Assembly: GCF_004346035.1 (NCBI RefSeq)
Contig: NZ_SLZN01000011.1
Location: 30,631-94,630 of the forward strand
Length of the DNA stretch: 64,000 nucleotides
Source: Acidomonas methanolica
Lineage (GTDB): Bacteria; Pseudomonadota; Alphaproteobacteria; Acetobacterales; Acetobacteraceae
Reading direction: 5' to 3'
The translations under genes were made by a program, and so were the position numbers. Below the pieces are notes generated by a model that made no database searches, had not been told where the DNA came from, and saw only the letters and a program-made list of their open reading frames with translations. Shown piece after piece: positions 8,536-18,395 of the stretch. Position 1 is the stretch's first letter. Each line of letters begins with the position of its first letter.

Positions 8536-10026
8536 TCAGTTTTCGAGCGATTCCGTTACCGGATCCATGATCGGGGGCGCCACCGGCCGGGAGGCGGCGA
8601 CGGGCGTTTCGGAGAGTTCCGGCGCGCCCTCCTTCAAGGACGAAAAGGCGATCTCGAACACCGTCCCCGGCATGACCTGCCGATCATACATTGCCGTTAT
8701 GGAGAGCCGCGCCTCGTGCAGACGCAGAATGGCTCCGACGAGACTCAGGCCCAGCCCGTTGCCCGGAACGTGACGGCTCTTGTCGGAGCGATAGAACCGC
8801 CCCATCACAGCCGCCCTTTCCGCGGGCGGGATTCCGATCCCGGTATCGGCGACGCTCAGCAGGACATCACGCTCCTCGCCATCCCTCTCCGGGGGGCCAT
8901 AGCCTGCGGCGATCGTGACGCGCCCCCCGGCCCCCGTGAATTTCAACGCATTATCCACGAGGTTGGCCAGAACCTCAATCAGCAGATCCCGATCTCCCGT
9001 CACCGCGAGGCCGCCGGACGGACAATCGGAGACCAGTTCGAGTCCCCGCGCCTCGGCGATGGGTTCGTAGAGATCGACGATATCGGCCACCAGCGCCACG
9101 ATGTCCACCCGTCCGAATCCGGCCCGCCGCCGTCCGTTCTCGATCTCGCCGATCCGCAGCAACGCCGTGATGACGACGAAGCACTGGTCCAGATCCTGCA
9201 TCGCCTGCGCCATGACCTCGCGCAGATGTCCGGCGTCGAGGGACTGGGCCGCCGCGCGCTCCAGCCGCGCCCGCACACGGGAGAGCGGGGTGCGGAGATC
9301 ATGCGCGATATCGTTGCCGACGTCGCGAATCTCGTCCAGCAGATGTTCCAGCCGGTCCAGCATCCGGTTCACCGAGGCGGCGAGCCGCTCCAGATCGTCG
9401 CTTCGTCCCCGGCACGGCAACCGCTCGTGCAGATCGCCTTCCATGATGCGGTCGATCGCCTCGTGCATCCTCTTGATCCGCGCCAGCGCGCGATGACTGA
9501 GCACCACACCAGTGGTGAGGGCGAAGACGACCACCGGCACGATGGAAATCAGCATGGCCCGGCGGGTCAGCGACCGCAATTCCCCCAGGAGATGCAGGGA
9601 ACGCGCCAGCACGAGATAACGGCCTCCCGGCACGCGGACGGCGAGAAAACGCATCTCATAGGCATCCGCCCCGGCGGACTGGAACAGGAGCTGATGCACC
9701 GTGCCGTCCGGAACCAGGCCCTGAGGCCATTCCTTGATGTCGCCGGCGATATAGTCCCGACGCGCATCGAACAGCGCCGCGCCGCTCAGCACGCCGCGCA
9801 GATCGGCCTTGGAGCGCTCCCGCACGTCGAATTCGAGTTCGGCGGGCGTCTCCGCCTTGAGCGCGCCCGCCGCGCGCGTGAGCACCTCCGCCGCGCGATG
9901 CCGCTCGAAATGGGTGAGCTGCACAAAGATCAGCGCGAATTGCAGCACCATTCCGGCAATGATGGCCACCGCCACCGCCAGACTGAGCCGAAAGGTCGCC
10001 GTGCGGAAAAGGTCAGTCCGGGACAC
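8536..10026 (-). CDS. Sensor histidine kinase of the efflux operon
   Basis: This 496-residue membrane kinase has transmembrane segments near residues 13-35 and 155-178 flanking a periplasmic sensor domain of about 115 residues. A HAMP linker (180-232), a HisKA domain with the phospho-acceptor H242 in AHDLRTPLS, and an HATPase domain with N-box NLVDNALKF and GNGLGLSLV follow. It starts at a GTG inside the end of the response-regulator gene (14-base overlap). It most likely controls the RND operon downstream. A proline-rich tail follows the catalytic domain. Confidence 0.93.
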   Translation of the reverse strand: MSRTDLFRTATFRLSLAVAVAIIAGMVLQFALIFVQLTHFERHRAAEVLTRAAGALKAETPAELEFDVRERSKADLRGVLSGAALFDARRDYIAGDIKEWPQGLVPDGTVHQLLFQSAGADAYEMRFLAVRVPGGRYLVLARSLHLLGELRSLTRRAMLISIVPVVVFALTTGVVLSHRALARIKRMHEAIDRIMEGDLHERLPCRGRSDDLERLAASVNRMLDRLEHLLDEIRDVGNDIAHDLRTPLSRVRARLERAAAQSLDAGHLREVMAQAMQDLDQCFVVITALLRIGEIENGRRRAGFGRVDIVALVADIVDLYEPIAEARGLELVSDCPSGGLAVTGDRDLLIEVLANLVDNALKFTGAGGRVTIAAGYGPPERDGEERDVLLSVADTGIGIPPAERAAVMGRFYRSDKSRHVPGNGLGLSLVGAILRLHEARLSITAMYDRQVMPGTVFEIAFSSLKEGAPELSETPVAASRPVAPPIMDPVTESLEN

Positions 10027-10762
10027 GCAACATAAAACCCGCCCCGCGAATGCTGTGGATCAAGGGAGCCTCCTCCGGCAGATCGATCTTGCGCCGCAAC
10101 TTGCCGATATGGACATCCACCAGATTGGTCTGGGGGATGAAACGATAATTCCAGACATCTTCCAGCAGCATGGTGCGCGTCAACACCTGGTCGGGCCGCC
10201 GCATCAGATATTCGAGCAGCCGGAATTCGCGCGGCAGCAATTCGATCTCGCGCCCGTCCCGCCGCACCATCCGGTCGATCAGGTCCATCTCCAGCGGCCC
10301 GACGCGCAGCATGGTCGCGCGCGTGTCGTTCGGGCGGCGCAGCAGCGCTTCCAGCCGGGCGGCGAGCTCGTCCATGGCGAAGGGCTTGGTGAGATAGTCG
10401 TCGCCCCCCGCCTTCAGCCCGCTCACCCTGTCATCCACCGCCGAGAGCGCGGAAAGAACGAGAACCGGCACATTGATGTTCTGCGCGCGCAGCCGCTCGA
10501 TCACGCCCAGACCGTCGAGCACGGGCAACATGCGGTCCAGCACCATGACGTCGAAATTCTCGTGCATGGCCGCTTCCAGCGCCGCCTGCCCCGTCCCCTC
10601 GTGACGGACGGAGAAGCCCCGCGCGGTCAGTTCCTCGACCACCTCCGCGGCCAGCGTGTCGTCATCCTCGACGAAGAGCAAGCGCGGCGCGCCCGCCGCG
10701 TCACCCCGCACATCCCCCTGGATATCGGGCCGCTCTTCCCCTGCGATCTCCTTGCTCATCAT
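10013..10762 (-). CDS. OmpR-family response regulator
   Basis: The 249-residue protein has a receiver domain (about residues 26-140) with acidic pocket EDD, phospho-acceptor D76 in VLDRMLP and K126 in LTKPF. A winged-helix DNA-binding domain with the typical ending IRGAGFMLRVPD follows. The N-terminus has an extra 24 residues before the receiver. It is the first gene of the operon that continues with its kinase and the RND pump, so it probably activates efflux expression in response to an envelope signal. Confidence 0.94.
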   Translation of the reverse strand: MMSKEIAGEERPDIQGDVRGDAAGAPRLLFVEDDDTLAAEVVEELTARGFSVRHEGTGQAALEAAMHENFDVMVLDRMLPVLDGLGVIERLRAQNINVPVLVLSALSAVDDRVSGLKAGGDDYLTKPFAMDELAARLEALLRRPNDTRATMLRVGPLEMDLIDRMVRRDGREIELLPREFRLLEYLMRRPDQVLTRTMLLEDVWNYRFIPQTNLVDVHIGKLRRKIDLPEEAPLIHSIRGAGFMLRVPD

Positions 10763-10857
10763 GTTGCTCTGAATGACGAAGCATGGCGCAAAACGACACT
10801 AAATTCGCTTTCACCCAACGCGCTTGCACCTGTTCTGGACGCCATGTCGTGCCTCCT

Positions 10858-12111
10858 TCAGTCTTCCACCGTCGTCTCGACGAGTTCCGGAAGGTCTTCC
10901 TCGGCTTCCTGCACCGCATCCACGGCCCGCAACTTGCGCCCGAGCACACGCGTGCGCCGCCGCGCCTCCTCGATCGTATTGCCCATCGCCCCTGCATTGC
11001 GCGCCAGCCGGTCCAGCACGGCGTCCATCTTCAACATCTCCTGCCGCGTCAGGCCCAGCAGCCGGGAGATCGTTTCCGTCCGGTCCTCCAGCGCCAGGGT
11101 GACGTAGCCCAGATGCACCGTCCGCAGCAGGGCGGGAATCAGGGCCGGCCCCATGACGATGACCCGATGCACGCGCCCGATCTCGTCGATCAGCCCCGGC
11201 ACGCGCGCCACCTCGGCATAGAGTCCGTCCGTCGGCAGATAGAGGACGGCGAACTCCACCGTCACCGGCGGGCGGATGTATTTCTCGGCGATCTTGCGCG
11301 CCTCCAGCCGCAAGGCGGAGTCCAGCCCGCGCCGCGCCGCGCGCTCGCCCTCGGCATCCGCGCGGTCCACCGCCTCCAGCAGACGCTCGTACGCCTCGGT
11401 CGGAAACTTGCTGTCGATCGCCAGCACCGGTGGCGCCGAGCCGCGCACCGGCATCCGCACGGCGAACTCCACCACCTGCCCGTCCTCCCCCACCCGCGCG
11501 TTGTGCTCGTAGGAGCCGGGCGGCAGGACATCGTCCAGAATGGCGCGCAACTGCGCCTCTCCCCACCCGCCGCGCGTCTTGACGTTGGAAAAGAGCCGCT
11601 TGAGATCGCCGATCTGCGCCGTGACCGCCGTGACCTCGCCGATGGCCTTCTGCATCTGGGTGAACTGCTCGACCACACGCTGGAACGAGGATTGCATCTG
11701 CTTCTCGACCGCCTGATGCAACTGCTCGTCCACCGTCTTGCGGATGCGTTCGAGATGCTCGCCATTGACGCGCGCCATCTCTTTCAGCGCCTCGGCCTGC
11801 GCCACCCGCGCCTCGGCCTGATCGCGACCGAGGCCGGTCGACAGCATGGCCAGACGGTCGGTGAGCTCCAGCCGGAACTGGTCGAGCCGCCCCGAGAGCG
11901 CACGCTCGACATCCGTCAGCGCCTGCTGCGCCCGCCCGGCCTCCGCCCGCCGATCCTCGATCAGCCGGTCCTGCACCGCGCCAAGCCGCACCAGCGCCTC
12001 ACGCGTGCCGTCATCCTGCGCCGCGCGCGGGCGCAGCCACCCCACGAGCGCGACGAGCACCGCCACACACGCGACGATCCACGGCATCATCCCGGCGAGC
12101 GACCCGTCCAT
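10858..12111 (-). CDS. rmuC: RmuC-family DNA recombination protein
   Basis: This 417-residue protein has an N-terminal membrane anchor (about residues 7-26), a long coiled coil rich in Glu, Arg and Gln (about 30-170), and the RmuC nuclease-like domain containing RGGWGEAQLRAILDD, LAIDSKFP and EKYIRPP. RmuC limits DNA inversions and rearrangements; its biochemical activity is not well defined. It is a single gene on the minus strand. The C-terminal tail is acidic. Confidence 0.93.
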   Translation of the reverse strand: MDGSLAGMMPWIVACVAVLVALVGWLRPRAAQDDGTREALVRLGAVQDRLIEDRRAEAGRAQQALTDVERALSGRLDQFRLELTDRLAMLSTGLGRDQAEARVAQAEALKEMARVNGEHLERIRKTVDEQLHQAVEKQMQSSFQRVVEQFTQMQKAIGEVTAVTAQIGDLKRLFSNVKTRGGWGEAQLRAILDDVLPPGSYEHNARVGEDGQVVEFAVRMPVRGSAPPVLAIDSKFPTEAYERLLEAVDRADAEGERAARRGLDSALRLEARKIAEKYIRPPVTVEFAVLYLPTDGLYAEVARVPGLIDEIGRVHRVIVMGPALIPALLRTVHLGYVTLALEDRTETISRLLGLTRQEMLKMDAVLDRLARNAGAMGNTIEEARRRTRVLGRKLRAVDAVQEAEEDLPELVETTVED

Positions 12112-12195
12112 CCCGAACCTCCCCGATCCCGGCCGAGTCTGGCCCGGCTCATGGACTCCGGTATAAAGGGCCGCCCACGAAAGAACAAACAGAGA

Positions 12196-12474
12196 TCACG
12201 GCTGGAAGACATTTCCATAGGACGCCGCGCCGATTCCCGGGCAGGAGCACGGACCGCCCAGCGGCACGCGAGTCGGCAGTTTGCAGGTATAGAACCCGGC
12301 CTTGCAGGTATAGCCATATCCGGCGATCGGCATACCGGCGGGAGTGGGCCCGGCCGCCGCCGTTCCCTCGCAGCCGGACAGGGCCAGCGCGCCGCCCCCC
12401 GCCAGGGCGAAAACAGCCGCCAGACGCCCGATACCCAAACGCCCGATACGATGATGAATCCCACGCAACGACAT
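12196..12474 (-). CDS. Small Cys-rich lipoprotein of unknown function
   Basis: This 92-residue protein has a membrane-spanning signal ending in the lipobox LSGC with the lipidated cysteine at residue 35. The mature part is only about 57 residues and carries four more cysteines in the pairs TCK...TCK and PCSC. I do not recognise a named family. It lies divergent from the TonB-dependent receptor gene across a 126-base promoter region. An envelope or metal-related role is a guess from the cysteines and neighbour. Confidence 0.6.
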   Translation of the reverse strand: MSLRGIHHRIGRLGIGRLAAVFALAGGGALALSGCEGTAAAGPTPAGMPIAGYGYTCKAGFYTCKLPTRVPLGGPCSCPGIGAASYGNVFQP

Positions 12475-12567
12475 TTCGAAGCATTTCCTTTCGGCAAGAA
12501 CCCGCGTCGCCCTGAGAACGATGCAGAGGTCATCCGGTTTTTTTTCGAAGACGATTTGAAAATGGTT

Positions 12568-12585
12568 GATATGTTATATCATACT
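12568..12585 (+). promoter_or_regulatory. Zur-like box upstream of TonB-dependent receptor
   Basis: The 18-base site GATATGTTATATCATACT matches 15 of 18 positions of the palindrome GATATGTTATAACATATC, the general form of Zur boxes in proteobacteria as I recall it. It also contains the exact inverted repeat TGATAT-GTT-ATATCA. It ends 15 bases before the chosen start codon of the receptor, where a repressor would block transcription. The match is by eye; a motif scan would be decisive. Confidence 0.45.
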
Positions 12586-12600
12586 AAATACATTCTTCCC

Positions 12601-14916
12601 ATGACTGCTGCATCCCGTCTTCTCGCCCTCCTTTCCGCCACAGCCCTCGTCACGCCCGAGCTCGCCCAGGCACAGGAAGCCCCGGCGACACGCGCCCAGA
12701 CTCCGGCGGCCCCGGCGTCGCGCACCCTGACGCCGGCGCCCACGCGGCAGGCCACGTCGCCTCTCGTCGCCAGCCGCTCCAGCTTCGATAACGGCTCCTC
12801 CCGCCAGACGGTCGCTGAAGGCGTCAGGGCAGGCGAGGAACATATCGTCGTCAACGCGAAGCTCGACCAGCAGCGCGCCGCTCTCCAGCCCTCGACCGGC
12901 GCCACGATCTATCGCTGGTCCCGCAAGGACATCGAAACGATTCCCGGCGGCGACAACGCGCCGCTCAACTACGTTCTCCTGCAAGCGCCGGGCGTGGCGC
13001 AGGACAGTTACGGGCAGATTCATATCCGCGGCGACCATAACGAGGTCCAGTTCCGCCTCGATGGCGTCGAACTCCCCGAGGGGATGGCCGTGTTCGGCCA
13101 GACGCTCATGACGCGCTTCGCGCACTCCATGTCGCTCACCACCGGCGCGCTGCCCAGCGAATACGGCTTCCTTCAGGCGGGCGTCATCGACATCACGACG
13201 AAGAACGGCAGCGCCGACCCGGGCGGCAACGCCTCGATCTATGGCGGTGCGCGAGACTATTTCTTTCCGTCGCTTCAATATGGCGGCCATGCGGGCAAGT
13301 GGGACTACTTCGCCACCGGCGATTTCGTGCACAACCGCGTGGGCATCGAGAATCCGACGCCGAAATTCAACGCCCTGCACGATCTGACGAACCAGTACCA
13401 CTATCTCGGCCATCTGCGCTACACGGCGAACGAAACCACCCGGATCAGCCTGACGACCGGGGTGTCCAATGCCGAATACCAGTTGCCCAACAATCCGGGA
13501 CAGCAACGCCAGTTCGCCAATCCGAACTATCTCGGCAGCGCGCTCGAACAAAGCAACTACGGCAGCCTGAACAGCGCCAGCCTCAACGAGCGGCAGAAGG
13601 AAATCACCGATTTCGGCATCCTCTCGCTCCAGAAGGACATCGGCCGCACGATCAGTCTCCAGACCTCGGCGGTCGCCCGCTATTCCTCGCTCGGCTACTC
13701 GCCCGACCCCCTGGGCGACCTCATCTATAACGGCAACGCCCAACGCGCCCAGCGCTCCGTCTTTTCCTCAGGGTCGCAGACCGACGTCACCTGGCGCGCG
13801 GCACCGACCCATACGGTGCGGTTCGGCTATCAGATCTATGTCGAACGCAACATCTCCAAGACGGACTCCACCGTCTATCCGCAGACCGGCGTGGATGCGG
13901 AAGGCAATCCCGTCTACTCCGGCAATACGATCAACATCCATGACGGCAACGGCCGCACGGGCTGGCTCTACGGGCTCTATGCGCAGGACGAATGGCGGCC
14001 CCTGCGCAATCTGACCGTCAATTACGGGCTGCGCTTCGACGGGGTGGACGAATATACCCATTCCAAGCAGGTCAGCCCGCGCGTCAATATCGTCTGGCGC
14101 CCGTGGCGCGGCGGAACGTTCCACGCCGGTTATTCGCGCTATTTCACGCCGCCGCCCTTCGAACTCGTCGGCGGCACGCAGCTCAACAAATTCGCCAACA
14201 CCTCGGCGGCTCCCGGAACGTTGCAGGACACGACGGTCAAGGCCGAGCGCGACCATTATTTCGACGCCGGTTTCGCCCAGGAAATCCTTCCCGGCTGGCA
14301 CGCCTCGTTCGACGCCTATGTGAAGCTCGCCAAGAATCTGATCGACGAAGGGCAGTTCGGCTCGCCCATCATCCTGTCCGCCTTCAATTACCGGCGCGGC
14401 CAGGTGAACGGCTACGAGGTCGCGACCGATTACGAGCGCGGGCCGTTCAGCGTCTACGGCAACTTCGCCTGGTCGCGCGCCATCGGCAAGGACATCGACT
14501 CCGCCCAATGGAATTTCGGCCCCGCCGACCTCGCCTATATCCAGCAGCACTGGATTCATCTCGACCATGACCAGCGCTGGACCGCCTCGGCGGGCGCGAG
14601 CTATCGCTTCTGGCACAAGACGGGCCACCCGCTGATGCTTTCGGCCACCATGGTGTACGGCTCCGGCCTGCGTCAGGATTCGGACATCCCCAACGGCGCG
14701 TCCATTCCGCAATACGAGACCTTCAACCTCGCGCTGGTGCAGAGCTTCAGGGATCTGTTCCACGTCCCGTTCCTCAAACGCACCCAGTTCCGCCTGGACG
14801 TCACCAACCTCTTCGACAAGCGGTACGAGTTGCGTTCCGGCACCGGAATAGGCGTCGGCGCGCCACAATATGGGTTGCGGCGCACTATTCTCACGGGCAT
14901 CTCACAACGTTTCTGA
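12601..14916 (+). CDS. TonB-dependent receptor, possible zinc/metallophore uptake
   Basis: This 771-residue outer-membrane receptor has a signal peptide ending near AQAQ (residue 24), a proline/alanine-rich linker, a plug domain (about 80-190; VQFRLDGVELPEGM) and a 22-strand barrel ending in the aromatic residue of GISQRF. The ATG at 12601 is chosen because it gives a clean signal peptide and leaves the upstream Zur-like box outside the gene; starts at 12562 and 12571 are possible. The zinc idea rests only on that box; the ligand is not evident from the protein. Confidence 0.9.
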   Translation: MTAASRLLALLSATALVTPELAQAQEAPATRAQTPAAPASRTLTPAPTRQATSPLVASRSSFDNGSSRQTVAEGVRAGEEHIVVNAKLDQQRAALQPSTGATIYRWSRKDIETIPGGDNAPLNYVLLQAPGVAQDSYGQIHIRGDHNEVQFRLDGVELPEGMAVFGQTLMTRFAHSMSLTTGALPSEYGFLQAGVIDITTKNGSADPGGNASIYGGARDYFFPSLQYGGHAGKWDYFATGDFVHNRVGIENPTPKFNALHDLTNQYHYLGHLRYTANETTRISLTTGVSNAEYQLPNNPGQQRQFANPNYLGSALEQSNYGSLNSASLNERQKEITDFGILSLQKDIGRTISLQTSAVARYSSLGYSPDPLGDLIYNGNAQRAQRSVFSSGSQTDVTWRAAPTHTVRFGYQIYVERNISKTDSTVYPQTGVDAEGNPVYSGNTINIHDGNGRTGWLYGLYAQDEWRPLRNLTVNYGLRFDGVDEYTHSKQVSPRVNIVWRPWRGGTFHAGYSRYFTPPPFELVGGTQLNKFANTSAAPGTLQDTTVKAERDHYFDAGFAQEILPGWHASFDAYVKLAKNLIDEGQFGSPIILSAFNYRRGQVNGYEVATDYERGPFSVYGNFAWSRAIGKDIDSAQWNFGPADLAYIQQHWIHLDHDQRWTASAGASYRFWHKTGHPLMLSATMVYGSGLRQDSDIPNGASIPQYETFNLALVQSFRDLFHVPFLKRTQFRLDVTNLFDKRYELRSGTGIGVGAPQYGLRRTILTGISQRF

Positions 14917-14957
14917 CGGGACTTCCTTCCTGAGTCATCCTATGGTAAAAACCCGGG

Positions 14958-17261
14958 ATGACCAGATGCCCCTCCCAGCGCGCCCAGCGTTTTGCCTTCT
15001 GCGCGACGACGCTGCTCGCCACCGCGGCCTGGACGGATATTGCGATCGCCGCACCCTCGCCGCATGGGCACAGGAAGCCGCTCACGCCGAAAGACCGGCA
15101 GGTGCCCGCCCAGCCGGCCAGCCGCCTCGAGGAGATCACCGTGACCGCGGAGCGGCGTCAGGCGGACCCGCAGAAGATCGGCACGTCGCTGAGCATCATT
15201 TCGGCACGGGAATTGGCCGCCCGCAACGTGAATGATGTGTTCGACCTGCAATATCTCACGCCCTCGCTGCAAATGACGCCGCAATTCGGCAGCGGCCAGC
15301 CGGATTTCGAGCTTCGCGGCGTCGGCCATCATGATTACGGCTCCTCGAACGTTTCGCCCGTCGGCATTTATATCAACGAAGTCTCCAACCCGGTGACATG
15401 GGCGACGAACGGGCTGATCTTCGACGTCAGCCGCGTCGAGGTGCTGCGCGGGCCGCAGGGCACGCTCTACAGGCGCAACACGACGGCGGGCACGATCAAT
15501 TTCGTCGTGAACCAGCCGACGGACAGCTTTCACGCCGGGGCGGACGTGCAGTTCGGCGCCTTCAGCGCGACGAAATATGACGGATATCTCTCCGGCCCCG
15601 TCGCGCGCGGCGTGAAGATGCGGCTGGCCGGGGAAAGCCAGCAGGGCGGCGCATGGCAATATGACGACCAGGGCGCGCATCTGGGCAATGTGAACCGCAC
15701 CGCCCTGCGCTGGCTCACCGATCTGCGCCTCTCCGACACGCTCAAGGCGCAGATCGACCTTCACGGCAGCATCGACCGCTCGGACGCGGCGGGGCTGCAT
15801 CTCTTCTCCCCGCTCACCACGATCGCGGCGACCAACCCCGGCGGCCCCGTCCTGCCGCAGGACCATGACCGCGACATCACCCATTGGGGCACTTCGACCG
15901 CCTTCGCGAAGCTGATCGGTGTGACGCCCGACCAGAAGCCCTATCATCATATCGACACCGGCGGCGCGAATATCCGCCTCGACCAGAGCCTGCCCTTCGC
16001 CACCCTGACCAATCTCGCCAGCTATAACGTGGCGGACCGCCACGAATACGATAATTTCGACGGCACGTCCCTGAACGTGGCGGATGTCGCCTTCAGGAGC
16101 CGCGCCAACGTGTTTCAGAACGAGCTGCGCCTCGTCTCCAGGGGCGATCATCGGCTGAACTGGATCGCGGGCATCTATTACGCCAACGAATATCTGGCCG
16201 ATCAGTATTTCTCCGGCTTTCTCGACTCGTATCACGTCATGCAGGGCGTGTTCTACAGCGAGAAGGTGAACACGCTCAGCGGCTTCGGCCAGGCGACCTA
16301 CAGGATTCGCTCCAATCTCTCCCTGACCGGTGGCCTGCGCGTCGAACACGAGGCGCGCGACCTGCATAATTTCCGCGCCTATTCTTTCGCTCCCGACGGC
16401 AACGTGCTCAATCCGTCGAACGCGATCGCCAAGCGATCGCTGGTCTATACGCTCCCGTCATGGAAAGTGCAGTTGCAGTACACGCCGACGCGCGACGACA
16501 TGCTCTACGCCTCCGTTTCGCGCGGCATCAATTCCGGCGGGTTCACGACCTATAACACCAGCAACGCGCATGCCGCCTCCGCGCCGTATCAGCCGGAAAA
16601 GCTGCTGGCCTATGAAATCGGCAACAAACTCGACATTCCGGAGGCGCATCTGCGGCTGAACGTCGCGGCCTTTTACTACGACTATCATGACCAGCAGGTG
16701 CAATCCGCCGTCGTCAACGCGCAGACGGGGCTGATCGGCGCGATCGTCAACGCGCCGCGCTCCCATCTCGCGGGCGGCGAGTTCGAGATCGACTGGTCGC
16801 CGCTCGACGGCCTGACCCTGAGACAATCCGGAAGCTGGGCGATCGGGCAGTTCGACCGGTTCAACGCCGTCTACAGCGCGGAAAAGGTCGGCAACAGCTA
16901 TCAGGCAGTCTATCAGAACCGCAGGGGCGTCGCCCTGCCCGCTCCGAAACTGACCTTCAACGGCTCCGCGACCTATCGCTGGCGGATGGGCCGCTACGAC
17001 GCCTCGCTGGGGATCAATTACAGCCTGCGCACGATCTATTATTCGCTTTTCGGGCCGATGTACAACGTGGCAGGCTATACGCTCTGGGGGCTGACCGCCT
17101 CCATCGCCCCGCGCAAGGGCTGGTGGTCGTTCAACGCCTTCGGCAACAATATTTTCGACAGGCAGTATGACGTCACACGCAATTTCTTCCTCAGCGGAGA
17201 CAATATCGCCCTGGCCGGCATGCCCGCGACATGGGGCCTCCGGTTCGCCGCGAAATATTGA
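14958..17261 (+). CDS. TonB-dependent receptor adjacent to peptidase and symporter
   Basis: The 767-residue protein has a signal peptide (cleavage after AIAA near residue 31), a TonB box-like LEEITVTAERR (residues 57-67), a plug domain with EVLRGPQGTLY, and a beta-barrel ending FAAKY with a terminal aromatic residue. It belongs to the broad FecA/FyuA-like class. Forty bases separate it from the previous receptor. The aminopeptidase, DUF3311 and symporter genes follow on the same strand, suggesting import of a peptide or modified amino acid. Confidence 0.93.
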   Translation: MTRCPSQRAQRFAFCATTLLATAAWTDIAIAAPSPHGHRKPLTPKDRQVPAQPASRLEEITVTAERRQADPQKIGTSLSIISARELAARNVNDVFDLQYLTPSLQMTPQFGSGQPDFELRGVGHHDYGSSNVSPVGIYINEVSNPVTWATNGLIFDVSRVEVLRGPQGTLYRRNTTAGTINFVVNQPTDSFHAGADVQFGAFSATKYDGYLSGPVARGVKMRLAGESQQGGAWQYDDQGAHLGNVNRTALRWLTDLRLSDTLKAQIDLHGSIDRSDAAGLHLFSPLTTIAATNPGGPVLPQDHDRDITHWGTSTAFAKLIGVTPDQKPYHHIDTGGANIRLDQSLPFATLTNLASYNVADRHEYDNFDGTSLNVADVAFRSRANVFQNELRLVSRGDHRLNWIAGIYYANEYLADQYFSGFLDSYHVMQGVFYSEKVNTLSGFGQATYRIRSNLSLTGGLRVEHEARDLHNFRAYSFAPDGNVLNPSNAIAKRSLVYTLPSWKVQLQYTPTRDDMLYASVSRGINSGGFTTYNTSNAHAASAPYQPEKLLAYEIGNKLDIPEAHLRLNVAAFYYDYHDQQVQSAVVNAQTGLIGAIVNAPRSHLAGGEFEIDWSPLDGLTLRQSGSWAIGQFDRFNAVYSAEKVGNSYQAVYQNRRGVALPAPKLTFNGSATYRWRMGRYDASLGINYSLRTIYYSLFGPMYNVAGYTLWGLTASIAPRKGWWSFNAFGNNIFDRQYDVTRNFFLSGDNIALAGMPATWGLRFAAKY

Positions 17262-17297
17262 GAGGCGCGGCGGAACCATGCAAAGGGCGCAAGCATC

Positions 17298-18395
17298 ATG
17301 AGACGGCGTGATTTTCTGACCGGCGGCGCGGCGCTGATCGCGACACCCGCCCTCGCGGCGGGGCCTTACGGCCAGCCCGGACCGCGCAACCTGATCACGG
17401 ATGTCGCGGGGCTGCGCGTCGGCTGGGCGGACGATCCCCGCGCCTGCACCGGCGTCACGGTCATCCTGCCGGAGGCGCGCGCGGCGGCGGCGGTGGATGT
17501 GCGCGGCGGCGGCCCCGGCACGCGGGAGACGGACGCGCTGGCGGGGCAGAATCTCGTCCGTTCCGTGGACGCCGTCGTCCTGTCCGGCGGCTCGGTCTAC
17601 GGTCTGGCGAGCGCGGACGGCGTCGCAACGTGGCTCGGCGCGCAAGGTCGGGGGTTCGCGCTCGTTCACCAGCCCGGCGTGCCGCCCTCCCCGGTTGTGC
17701 CCGCCGCCATTCTCTTCGACCTCGCCAGCGGCGGCGACAAGAACTGGGGCGAGACGCCGCCCTATCGCGCGCTCGGACGCGCCGCCGTTCTGGAAGCCGG
17801 CCTCGATTTCCCGCTCGGCACCCATGGCGCCGGCTATGGCGCGACGGCCGGGCGTCTCAAGGGCGGGCTGGGCTCGGCCTCCTACGTGACCCATGACGGC
17901 ATGACAGTCGGCGCGATCGTCGCCTGCAACAGCCTCGGTTCCGTCATCGCGCCCGGCGGCAAGCGGTTCTGGGCGGGGGCTTTCGAGATCGGCAAGGAAT
18001 TCGGCGGCCTCGGGCCGCCGGACACCCATGCTCAGGGCGAGGACTGGGGGCTGGCCAAGCTCAACCCGGAGCCGCGTGCGAACACCACCATCGCCTGCGT
18101 CGCCACCGACATGACTCTCGACCCCGACGAGCTCAAGCGCGTGGCCATCATGGCGCAGGACGGCCTGCCGCGCGCGATCCGGCCGGTCCACTCGCCCTTC
18201 GACGGCGACATCGTCTTCGCCCTCTCGACGGGCCGCAAGGCGATTCCCTCTTCGGGCACGCTGCTGGCGCGCGACCTTACCGTAGCGCGGATCGGGGCGC
18301 TGGCGGCGGATGTGCTGGCGCGGGCCATCGCGCGCGGCGTCTATTCCGCGACGACACCGCCCGGGATGAGGGCGAAAGCCTGGACGACCCTTTGA
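17298..18395 (+). CDS. P1-family (DmpA-type) aminopeptidase/esterase, Tat-exported
   Basis: This 365-residue protein resembles S58 peptidases such as DmpA and BapA, which cleave N-terminal D- or beta-amino acids and self-process at an internal residue. It has GVTVILPE, the conserved VLSGGSVYGLASADG block, GAGYGATAGRLKGG and a C-terminal RAI...GMRAKA. The N-terminus RRRDFLTGGAALIATPALA is a twin-arginine signal, so the enzyme should act in the periplasm. It lies between a TonB receptor and a symporter; its stop overlaps the next gene. Confidence 0.9.
   Translation: MRRRDFLTGGAALIATPALAAGPYGQPGPRNLITDVAGLRVGWADDPRACTGVTVILPEARAAAAVDVRGGGPGTRETDALAGQNLVRSVDAVVLSGGSVYGLASADGVATWLGAQGRGFALVHQPGVPPSPVVPAAILFDLASGGDKNWGETPPYRALGRAAVLEAGLDFPLGTHGAGYGATAGRLKGGLGSASYVTHDGMTVGAIVACNSLGSVIAPGGKRFWAGAFEIGKEFGGLGPPDTHAQGEDWGLAKLNPEPRANTTIACVATDMTLDPDELKRVAIMAQDGLPRAIRPVHSPFDGDIVFALSTGRKAIPSSGTLLARDLTVARIGALAADVLARAIARGVYSATTPPGMRAKAWTTL

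Noticed and set aside
5792..8773. 993-residue plus-strand open frame opposite the RND permease
   Set aside because: It is Arg/His/Asp-rich antisense translation of a GC-rich gene with no domain; the minus-strand RND gene is unambiguous.
10783..12600. N-terminal extension of the TonB receptor frame
   Set aside because: The frame is open by chance over rmuC and the lipoprotein; the signal peptide begins at 12601.
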